Shown here: one piece after another, positions 36,519-46,800 of the stretch
Layout: every line of letters starts with the position of its first letter
Numbering within the stretch: the stretch's first letter is position 1
Origin: Edaphochlamys debaryana
Taxonomy: Eukaryota; Chlorophyta; Chlorophyceae; Chlamydomonadales
NCBI GenBank assembly: GCA_016858145.1
Contig: JAEHOE010000076.1
Location: 434,001-498,000 of the forward strand
DNA: 64,000 bases
Direction: 5' to 3'
The notes under the pieces: model-generated
What the model was told of the DNA's origin: nothing
Seen by the model: only the letters and a program-made list of their open reading frames with translations
The model's database searches: none
Position numbers and translations under genes: made by a program

Positions 36519-39500
36519 CTAGGTCCTCAGACCGTCTGCTCCGGCGCCATCGTCGCCGCCTTGCTCCCCTTGCTGCCCGCACCAGGCGCCCAGGCCCAGG
36601 CCCCCGCACGCCAGCGCGTGGCGGAAGGTGGCGGCCGCTGTGAGCGCCGGGAACTTGCGAGCGAACAGGTGGCAGCGCTGACCTGGGGTGGGGGTGCGGA
36701 CAGTGGTGGGGGGGGGCAGTTGGGAAGGCTCAGGGCCTTGAGTGCGGGGGAGGCTCTGAGCCTTTGCGGGCAGGCTCTGAGCCTTGCCGGGGAGGCTCAG
36801 AGCCTTTGGGGGGAAGGCTCAGAGCCTTTGGGGGGAGGCTCAGAGCCTTTGGGGGGGAGGCTCAGAGCCTTTGAGGGAAGGCTCAGAGCCTTTGGGGGGA
36901 GGCTCTCAGCCCTGCCGGGGAGGCTCAGAGCCTTTTGGGGGAGGCTCATAGCCTTGCTGAGGAGGCTCAGAGCCTTTGGGGGGAGGCTCAGAGCCTTTGG
37001 GGGGGAGGCTCAGAGCCTGTGGGGGGAGGGCTCAGAGCCTTTGGGGGGAGGCTCAGAGCCTTTGGGGGGAGGCTCAGAGCCTTTGGGGGGAGGGCTCAGA
37101 GCCTGTTGGGGGAGGCTCAGAGCCTGTTGGGGGAGGCTCAGAGCCTTTGGGGGGAGGCTCAGAGCCTTTGGGGGGAGGCTCAGAGCCTTGCTGATGAGGC
37201 TCAGAGCCTTTGGGGGGAGGCTCAGAGCCTTTTGGGGGGAGGCTCAGAGCCTTTGAGGTAAGGCTCAGAGCCTTTGGGGGGGGGCTCAGAGCCTTGCCGG
37301 CGAGGCTCAGAGCCTTTGGGGGAAGGCTCAGAGCCTTGCTGGGAAGGCTCAGAGCCTCGTCGCTTAGTTCATGTGGCCCCGCCGGGTGCCGGTGCTCACC
37401 CAGTGGCTGGTAGCCAGCCGCCTCCAGCCAGGACCGCAGCTTGGGAGGGCCGCCACCCGCTGCGGCCCCCAGCCCCGCCTCGCCGCTCCGTGCCGCCACA
37501 GCAGCCAGGGACGCCTCCGCTGCCGAGCCCCCGCCGCCGGCACCCCAGCAGCCCTCGTCCGGGCCCCACATGCGGGCTCCCCCGGGGGCCAGGGCTGAGG
37601 GCGGCGGCCCCCATGGCGAGGCCCGGGGCGTCGACACGCGCCTCGCGCCGCCGCCGGCCCCGCCCCAGGCCCAGCCGCCGAGTGGCCCGCCCCCGGCACC
37701 CCTCAGGCTGGGCTGCAGGTCCGCCGGCAGGAAGGTGCGCGGGTGCCACCCCCCCGCCCCCGACCAGTCCGCGTACGTGGCCTCACCCAGGCAGTCGGTC
37801 TGGGGGGCAGGGCAGGGGAGGGGCCGTCTCAGGCCGCTGACGGCGTCAGGACTCCCTGGCCCCTCAGTGCCTTCCCCTTCTGGGCTCGTACGACTTCCTC
37901 CCGAACTCACAGCACTCCCCCCTCACTTGCCCCCCTGCACCCGCCTCCGCGTCCCGCCCGTAGGCCGCCAGCAGGGTGGGCAGCAGGTGCTCGTCCGCCA
38001 CGCAGGGGGGCGAGCAGCAGGTCAGCGCGGAGCGGAGAGCGGCGGAGGCGGCCGCGGGGGCGGAGGCGGCAGGGGCCGGCCCCGCAGCCGTGTGCAGGGC
38101 GGTGTGGCGGGAGAAGCAGTGGCGCGCAAAGGCCTCCGCCACGTGGCGGTCGGCGGCGGCCAGGGCGGCGTGGGGGCGGGTCAGGGCGAACCACTGGCGG
38201 GTGTGGGCGGGGTGGGGGGGGGATGGGGTTGCGTTGGGCAGGTCCGTGGCTGTCGCCGGGCCATGCTCAACCATACGAACCACGCTTCCCCCCCTCCCCC
38301 CACCTGGGAGCTCTTGCGCCACTGGCTGAGGTTGAGGTGGGGCGTGGCCATGGCAGGCCGCCACCTACGGCGAGGTGGGAGGCGTGCAAGGCAAGCCTGA
38401 GCGCCCTCAGCACCTTTCGATACATGCAACCACTTCCATCCTCTCGTCCTCCTCTCCGGCCCCCCATCCGCTTCGTCCCCTCTCACCTCCACCCCCCACC
38501 CCACCCACCGGCCCTCGTCCATGTCCCCCTGCCGGCCCCGGCACGCGTCCACGCGGCTGCGCTCCTCCCACAGCAGCTGCGCCCACACCAGCGGAGCGGG
38601 CTGCGGGGCGAGGGTGTTGGGCGGGGGCACACCAACAGAGATCTGCGGACCTCCCGAGCACCCCGGCCTCTCCGCCTCCACTGTGCGCACCCCACCCCAC
38701 CGCCCCACCCGCAGTGGCACGCTGGTGTCGCTGAGCAGCACGAAGCGGGCCGCCAGGGGGTCGCCCAGGGCCGCAGCCAGCAGCGCCAGGCCGGCCTGAG
38801 GGGGGGGGAGGGAGGGGGACAAGGGGGTAGGTCAGAAGCCGGGACGCAGACGAGGGTTGGAGCTCACAGCCGGACCCAGGGAGCGAGGGAGCCCAGGATG
38901 GTGCCAGCCCGGGCCCCTGCTCGCCTGCGCCAGCGCCGGCTGGCCGTAGCCGCGAGACGTGTTCACCCGCGCCACCCAGGTGGCTCCGCACAGCAGCGAG
39001 CCGGCAGGGGCCCGCACGGCGGGGTCGGCGGCGTGGGCGTACAGGGAGAAGAGCCGCCGCCAGCCGCCAGCCCCCGGCTGCAGCAGGGGGTGCGAGCAGC
39101 CCTGTCCTTGTGCTGAGCCTCCATCCGGTGTCACGGGGGCAGCCTGCCGGCACGCGTGCTCCCTCCAGGCCGCCGCTATCAGCCTCTGCTCCTCCGGCGG
39201 TGGCTGCCAGCTCCGCCACGCGCGCCAGCGGTGCCACAGCCGCTCCACCGGGCCCTCCCACGCGGCCGGTGCCAGGCCCAGCCGCCGGCGCAGCGCTCGC
39301 TCGGCGCTGTGGGCCGCCGCCCGGGCAGCCCCCACCTCAGCGATCTCCAGCGGCAGACCCGTGGCCGGGCCCCACACCCCCACACCCGCTGCCTGCAGGC
39401 GCTGCCAGCAGGCGTCCACGAGCCGTGTCAGTGCCCCATGCGTCGACCCCGAGGTCCGCCGGGCCTCTTCCCTCAGCAGGCTCAGCACTGCTGCCCGCGC

Positions 39501-40391
39501 CTCCGTCAGCGCCAGGGGCCCAGATGCACCCGGCGCTGCCTCCCCGCTGTCGCGAGCGCCGCCACAGCCCCCCGCCGCCACCAGCTCGGCCGCCAGCTCC
39601 CCGGCCGCGCCCTCCAGGGCGGCGGCCAGGGCGGGGCCCACGGGTGCGGAGGCGTCTCCGTTCTCCTCCCCCGGGGGCATCAGGTGCTGCTGTGCCCAGC
39701 CCTGCGAGGGGCGGGCCTGCGGTTGAGCTGTGGTGTGGGATGCCCGTCCTTGCTTGCAGGTCCCATGCAGGAGCAAGACTTGGCTGAATCGCGTGCAGAA
39801 CCAGCCATGACCCTTCCCACCTTTCCCCACCTGGTACGCCTCCTCGTCAAAGCGGGGCAGGGCCGGCAGCAGCCCGTGCAGTGCCACACCGGGCGCTGGC
39901 TGCAGCGCAGCCTCCACCGCCTCCGCCGGCGGCCCCCCGTGCAGCCTCCAGCGCTCCGCCCCCCGCAGCCAAGCCCCCCACAGCGCCTCATTGGCCAGGC
40001 GCCCCCCCGGGCCCAGCAGGAACAGCAGCGCCACGCGGGGGAGCGGCGGAGGGGGGGGAGGGGGCCGGGGAGGCGGAGGCGGCGGAGGTGGTGTAGAGCC
40101 TGCCCCTGACGCCCGGGGAGCTGCCACGCCCTGGCCCCCGCCGGTGCCGCTGGTGCCGCTGCCCCGGCCCGCCGTGACGCGGCTGCACAGGGGGACCCGC
40201 CAGGCCCACAGCGCCGCCAGCCCCAGCCACGCGGCTGCGGCGGCGAGCAGCAGCAGGGCGGGGCCCCGGCGCCAGAGCTGCGGCCCGCGCGTCTGCCTGG
40301 CGCTGGGGCGACCCGGCGAAGCGGGCTGCCGCTGCCACCAGCGCCGCCTGCCGCTGAGGCCGCCGTCCCCGAGCCGCCAGGGATCCCGCAT
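36519..40391 (-). CDS. core-2/I-branching-type glycosyltransferase (GT14), type II membrane protein
   Basis: The start ATG is at 40391. Exon 1 (to 39831) encodes a basic N-terminus, one hydrophobic segment at about residues 48-72 (ALLLLAAAAAWLGLAALWAW), a Pro-rich stem and RVALLFLLGPGGRLANEALW, the family's opening strand. Later exons carry FSLYAHA, AALGDPLAARFVLLSDTSVP (the plant LLSES-IP motif), SQWRKSSQ joined to WFALTR, CVADEHLLPTLL, TYADWSGAGGWHP and, in the last exon (36682-36519), CHLFARKFPAL. These match the plant DUF266/GT14 family, Golgi enzymes of type II topology; acceptor and linkage cannot be predicted. A ~240-residue insert separates the first strand from the FSLYAHA block. The last intron (37399-36683) holds a minisatellite; the splice into CHLFARKF is in frame. 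Confidence 0.85.
36724..37365 (+). repeat. 21-bp minisatellite (~30 units) in the last intron of the GT14 gene
   Basis: About 30 units of roughly AGGCTCAGAGCCTTTGGGGGG fill almost the whole 717-nt intron. Each unit contains the inverted repeat AGGCTC-A-GAGCCT (6-bp arms, 1-base spacer) followed by a G run of 4-7. Variants at the end of the unit (TTGCTGAGG, CTGTTGGGG, TTTGAGG) show sub-families. Because the unit is 21 bp, frames remain open on both strands, including a minus-strand read-through from the upstream exon to a stop at 37074. Confidence 0.9.
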
Positions 40392-40844
40392 GAGCGGAGG
40401 CCTGTGGTGCAGGGCTAACGCGGCGGGCTGCCGCTGGGTCTATGTTGGCTTGCCAACGACGGGCTGTGCGCAGCGAGCGAGGCGCACAGGAGGCCCAGTG
40501 AACACACAAGCAGGTGTTGCAAGCAAACGCCATCTCCGCGTGTCCAAAGTTCACCATCCAGTGCTGAACCCCACCCACCCGCACAAGCTCCTGCTCCATC
40601 GTCCCTCCCTATCACTCCCCAAATGCGTGCGCTTCTCCCCAGCCGGCGATGTATCAACGCCACGCACCAACGCTCCTGCCCCGCCGCCTGACCTCGGTCC
40701 CCGACCCGCCCCCTTGCGCCCTCCTGCGGCCCCGACCTGCTACCCGCACTCTTGATGCTCGGCTACCTGCCCCCACCTGCGCCCAACCTCTACCCGCTAC
40801 CCGTACTTGATTCCCCCACACACTACCAGCTGCCACTGGCCCCC
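40392..40844. other. 453-bp spacer between the GT14 and polymerase theta genes
   Basis: This is the promoter side of GT14 and the 3' side of POLQ. I found no TGTAA word on the minus strand here, so the POLQ 3' end is undefined. No gene is recognised. Confidence 0.45.
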
Positions 40845-43800
40845 TCAGTCTCCCCCCTCTCCCCCCCCAAATTGCTCGCACGCCGCCAGCTCCAGCCGGC
40901 CCCCCGCGTACACGCTCACGTGCAGCGGCACCCGCAGCCCCAGGTGCGCCATCACGCCCCCGCACGCCGCCTCACGCACCGCAGCCAGCAGCGCCCGCAG
41001 CGGGGGCAGGGGCGGAGAGGGGCAGGCGGGAGGGAGAGGGCCTGCCCCGGTGGCCCCGCCGGCAGAAGCGCTCGCGGGCGCCTCCACGGCGCCACTTGCC
41101 CCCACCACCCCGCCCCAGGCGGGGACGCACAGGGTGGCCTGCCCCGCCCCGCACCACACCAGGGAGGTCTGCAGGGGGGCAGCGCCCCGCCGGGCCGTAG
41201 CCGCGCCTGCAGCCTGCGAGCCGCCCCCAGCTGCCCCTGCCCCCGCTGCCGGGGCGGCATCCGCCGGGGCTCCGCCAGTGCCCGCTGCCCCCGCCCCCGC
41301 CAGCTCCCGGTCGACTCGGGCCAGCGCCAGGGCCGCGGCGGTGCGCACCACCTCGGCCGCCGCCGCCCCCGCCTGCAGCCGCCACAGCAGCCGCTGCAGC
41401 CGCGCCGCCGCCGCCACTCCGCCGCATGTGAGCTGCCGAGCGGGGGGGCGCAGGCGGCGGCCGCAGGGGGTAGACACGAAGCTGCGGAGGTGACACGGGT
41501 AGGGTGGTGTTGAGAGGAGATGAGGCGCGTGGGCGGGGATTCCGGACACGGTATGGGGCTGTTGGGCTGGGAGTGTTGGGCCCACCCGCGCTTAAATGCA
41601 ACCCGCAGCCCTGAGCGAGCTTCTGATGTAACCGGCCCTGGGCCTTACCCCTCTTTCTTGGCCGTTGCCTGCAGTTCCGCAGAGGAGAGGTCAGGCAGCC
41701 GGGAGCGGCAGGCGTAAGGCTCAGGAGCACGATGCAGCTCTCGAGCGGCACGACCCGCAGCGGTTGCACGCGCGACGACAGCACCCACGTACCACCCCGC
41801 CCAGGCACCCGCACCCCCGTCGCCCTCGGCCCCCACCCACCGCCAGCTCCTCCCGGTGCCGCTGCAGCCCCGGGAAGGCCTCCAGGAAGGAGGCCACCAG
41901 CGCCGCCGCCGCCGCCTTGCCGCCCGCCAGCCCCAGCGCCGCCGCCAGCTCCCGGTGGCTGGCCCCGCGGCCCAGGCCCCGCACCAGCACCGCCGCCGCC
42001 GCCAGCTCCAGCAGGGGGGGCGCGGCCAGGCCCCCCACGGCCGGGGGCGCGGGCGGGCCGGGGCGCTGCTGCAGGAGGCGCCGCAGCTGGCTGGCTTGGC
42101 TGGGGTGGGGGTGGGGTGGGAGGGTGGAAAGGGTGGAAGGCGTGAGGAGGGGGCCAAGTGGAGGTGGCCGGCGTCTGGAGTTGAGTGGAGGATCAGGTTT
42201 TCGAACATCAACACAGCACGATTTCCCTCACCTTGCCTCCCACGCAGCCGCCACCGCCGTCCAGGGCTGCGGCTGGTAGAGCGCCTCCACCAGCCTGGCG
42301 GGCGCAGGGGTGGGGAAGGGGGGATCGACGTGGGCCCAACGCGCAGCGCCCCATGAGCTTCAGCCGCCGCGCTGCCCTGCCACCGCCACCCTGTCCGCCT
42401 TGCCCCTCCCCTCCCCCCCCCCTTCCCCCCCCACGCCCCCCCCCACCGCTCGTCTCCCGAGCAGTGCGCCGCCACCGCCAGGTCCAGGAAGGGCAGCAGC
42501 AGCGCCACGAAGGCCCAGCCGGGGGGGGGGCGCAGCAGCTCCAGGGGGGGGCAGCGGAGCAGCTGGGGGGGGAGGGGAGGGGGGCGGTGCAGGAGGCGGC
42601 GGTAGGGCCGATGAGGAGTGCTCGGCAACACTCGGCATAGCGCTTGTTCCCCCGCGGTCCTCGGCCCCTGCCCCTGCCCGCGTCTCCCCCCCTCACCGCC
42701 GGTGCCGCCATGGCCCCCAGCTGCCCCGCCCCCGCCGCCATGTGCGCCTGCTGCGGGCCGCAGGCGGAGGCGGCGCACCACAGCTGCGCCGCGGGCAGCT
42801 CCAGCAGCAGCGGCTGCCGCGTGAGGGGGTCGAGCGCCGCTACCAGCGCCACGTGGCAGCTGGGGGAGGGCGGGAGGGCGGGAGGGAAGGCGTGGGTGCA
42901 AGTGGTGTAGGAGGAGGCGAGGGAGGTGGCGTGAGGGATTGGGCGGTGCTGTAGAGGCCACAGATTGCGCCCATGCAGAGACTTGATGGGTCTTCCCTCC
43001 CAGCCCCGCAGCACCCCACACGCACCGCTCGGCGCCGTGCGGGCCGCGGCCTTGGCTGCCCTCCCCGGCCTCCTCCGCCGCCCCAGCCTCCGCCTCCCCA
43101 AACTGCAGCGCGGCCCGGGGGCTGGGCCCCTGCAGCTCCAGCAGCAGCCCCGCCCGCAGCGGCCGCAGGTGGGGCGGCGGGGGCGGGGGCGGCCGGGGCG
43201 GGTCGGCGGGGTTGGCGGGGTCGGGCGGCGGGGCCTCGTCCACAAACAGCACCGGGGCGGGCAGGAGGCCCTGGGGACCGAGGGACAAGGGCGGCACACG
43301 GAATCACCCTGCCGGTAATTGGGCCCCAGTCATCCACCCCTTTCCTGCTCCCCAACAGGCACGAGGGCCCACCTGCAGGTACGCCACCCCCTCCGCACTG
43401 CCGCAGTACTGCGCCTGCAGCGGCGGTGCGGGGTGCGGCGCGCTGCACAGCTCCGTCACCGCCAGCAGCCCCTCAGCGGGCGAGGCGCCGCCCTCCACTC
43501 CTCCCGGCCCCTGCCCGGGCCCCTCGCCGTCGCCGCCAAACACGAACCCCAGCGCCCCCTCCACGCCCTCCCGCTGCAGCGCGAAACGGGCGCAGCCGCC
43601 CGTGCCACAGCCGGCGCCGCTGCTTCGCCCATGCCCCGCCGCCGCCTGCACCCCCGCCGCAGCCCCGCTGCCCCCCGCCGCCTCCAGCAGAGCCCCCAGC
43701 GCCGCCTCCAGCTGGGCGGTGGCTGCGGCGCGGGTCAGCAGCGCCGCCAGGGCCTGGGCGCGGGGGGCCGCGTGGGGCGGCAGGCCGGGCTGCGGCACGA

Positions 43801-46800
43801 ACACGTCGAAGCGGGGCGGGGGGCGGTCGAGGGGGCAGAGCGCGGCCAGGTCGGGCGGGAGGGCGCCCGGGCGGCGGCGCAGGAGCTCCCTGGCCGCCAG
43901 CCGCTCCGCCGCCTCCGGGCCCCCGCCCAGGTCCGTGTGCCGCCCCAGCAGCCCCGAGGCCAGGCGGCTGCAGGCGGAGCGCACGGAGGCCGCATGCGCC
44001 AGGGCTGAGGTGCAGGCGGCCGAGTCCAGGGCCAGGCCGCCCCGGGGGCTGGGGCCGGGGCCGGGCGCGTGGGCGCTGGTGAGGTGCAGGCGGGTGCGGG
44101 CGAGCGCGAGCGTGAGGGGCGCCTCCACGGCCCTGCGGGGAGGCGGGCGTGGGTGGGCTCATGGGGCGTCAGCGATGGCTAAGAGGGAGGGACGGCAGCT
44201 GCCCGGAACTCATGTCAGGCAGTGGCAGCTGGACCTCCAGCACCCGGCTTCAGCCCTGGGATAAGGCCGTGGGTGAATGCAGGTGGCGATGAGGGGAGGG
44301 GATGGTTCCCAGCCCAGGGACGCCAAGCAGACCAGCAGACCCCGGCCCCCACCGGTAGTGCGCCGCCACGCCCTCCGCCGCCAGGGCGCTCCGCAGCGGC
44401 CCCGCCAGCGCCCACGCCCCCAGCGCCGCCCGCACCGCCGCCGTGGCGCCCGCGCGGTCCTGGTGGCGAGCACAACGCGGGAGGGTGTGGGTTGTAGCAA
44501 GGAGGCTGGTGCGCTTGTCTGCAGGTCCTGGTGCTTGTCCTTCACAGGTGACATGAGGCATACCACCACCGTACACCGTGCCCGACGCCTCCCCCCGCTC
44601 CCAACCACTGCCGCCCCCGTGCCCCAGCCCCCAGGTCCCTGCCCCCCCCCCACCTGCAGCGGCACCCGCACCGCGTGGCCGGGCAGCAGCGAGCGGAGCA
44701 GCTGGGGCAGGAGCAGCTCCTGGGGGGCAGGGGAGGCGGCAGGGGGATGAGACTGGGGGAGAGGGCCCGAGCGGTCGGGTTGGGCAGGCGAATCCGTAGC
44801 AGCACGTGAGCCCACGCCCCTAAGCCTGGACCAAAGGAGTGTGCAGCCACCTCCACCCTTCCACCCCCCCACGCACCTGCGGCCCCGCTGCCCCCTGCGC
44901 CAGCCAGGCCATGACGCGAGGGTCGTCCCACTGCCCCGCCGCCTCGCACCCCGCCGCCGCCAGCGCCGCCAGCGCCGCCTCCGCGTGCCAGCACACCTTG
45001 GCGCTGCGGGGGTCCCCCAGCACCCCGCACGCAGCGCGCCACAGCGGGCAGCCGGCCAGGCCCGGGCCCGGGCCGCCGCTGCCGCCGTCCTCCCCTGCCG
45101 CGTCCCCCCGGCCTGGGGGCCCAAGAGCTTTGCGCTTGAGCCCCCTTCCCCCGGGGCCGCCGGCCTCGGCAGGCGGCTGCTCTGCCCCGCTGCCGGCCTC
45201 CGCCCGCTGCCCGCCTCCTCCGCCTCCCGCCTGCTGCCCCGCCGCCCCGAACGCCAGCACCACTGCCTCCGTGGCGCTCCACGTCACCACCAGCGCCTGC
45301 AGACCACCGCCCGGGGCCCCGCCAGCCCCGCACCCGCCGCCGTCGCCATTGGTTTCCGGAGGGGAGCTGCCGGGGCCAGGAGCGGCACCGCCACCGCAAG
45401 CACCCGTTGCCGAAGCTTGCTCCTGACCTATCGGTGCGCCGGTGTCTCCACCAGTACCGGTGCCGCCCTGCTCGGCAGCCGCCGGCCCCGGGCTGCCCCC
45501 CGCCTGCCCCCACGTCATGGCGGCCGGCGGCGGCCCCGGCACCAGCAGCCCTGCATCCACCGCCGAGGGCCGCGAGCCGTCCGCCCCCGCCCCCCGCAGC
45601 CCCGCCCCCGCCCCCGGCACCGCGTGGCCCAGCGCCAGGGCGGCCGCCGCCCTCCGCTCCGGCTCCAGGCCCAGGGGGTGGGCCGCCACCAGCGCCACGG
45701 CGTAGCAGGGCTGGGAGCGCCAGGCCTGGGAAGGGGGAGTGGGAGGGTGTAGTGGGCGGAGGCCGCATCGAAGTTGCGCATGTGCATGTGCATGTTTGCA
45801 GGGCCCGGCGGTTGGCGATACTGGTATGCCTGCGGTCATGCTTGCCAGTCGGGGTCTGGCGTGGGGCTGCGAGTCCTGCACCGCCGCCCCCCCCCCACCC
45901 GCACCTCGAGGAAGGACGCCAGCAGTGCGGGGTCGGAGGCGGCGCTCAGCTCCACCACCCGCGCGCTGCCCCGCACCGCACCGCCGCTGGCCGGGGCCGC
46001 CGTCCCGCCCAGCCCCGCACTGCCGCCCGGCTGCGTGCCCCCCGCGGCCTCCAGCTGGGCGGCCAGGCGCTGGGCGGCCTCCAGGGCGGCGTGCTGGGCG
46101 GCGGCCAGGATGGTCTGGGGGGGGGGGCGGGGAGCGGCGGGCGAGGTGGACGAGGACGCGTTGGTCTACTGGAGGGCATCTGGGCGGGACCCGTTTAGGG
46201 GAAGAGTGTATGACGGGCATTCGGGAGCGCCGTGGGCCCCAGGTGGTATCCCGTGCGCCGCCCCACCTCGTCGCAGCCGCCCACACTCGCTGCGCACTCC
46301 TCCGCCGCCTGCACCGCCGCCTCCTCCGCGGCCACCCGCGCCGCGGCCGCCGCCATGTGCCGCCGCGCGCCCTCCACCAGCGCCCGGGCCCCCCGCGCCA
46401 CCAGCGCACCGCTGCCCGAGGCGGAGGCGGCCAGGGCGGCGTCCCTGGGGGGCGGGGGGCTGAGGTTAAAGAGAGGGCGTAGATCACAGGTGCGCCCAAG
46501 GGAGTTTGGGAGCGTTGCAGGCCGTAAGGTGGTCGCAGGGCGGGAGGCTCTCGCTCAACAAGTGTTCCTTTCCCCCCTCAGGGCCCCCGCCCGCCCCCAC
46601 TGTGCACGCACTTGTCCCCCTTGCCGGGCTTGGGCTGGCGCAGGGACCGGGGCAGGCTGCTGGCCAGGGCCTGAGGGGCGGGGGCATGGAGGGGGCGGGT
46701 GCGTCAGCGCTTGCGACCTACTTAGGGGACGTGGTCTCTCAGCAGGGCCGCCAGTGGCCAGGACCCCTCTCCCCCCACCTTCTTGACCGCCTCCTCGTCC

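Noticed and set aside
36396..37261. Plus-strand frame with EAQSLWG repeats
   Set aside because: It is generated by the 21-bp minisatellite, with no start context, splice chain or homology.
36724..37365. Possible CRISPR array
   Set aside because: The units are directly adjacent without unique spacers, inside a eukaryotic intron; this is a minisatellite.
41669..41750. Longer POLQ exon reading [20 protein letters not shown] before ATAKKEG
   Set aside because: No acceptor supports it at its 5' side, and the sequence has no counterpart in family-A polymerases. The 20-nt exon joins REELA to ATAKKEG cleanly.
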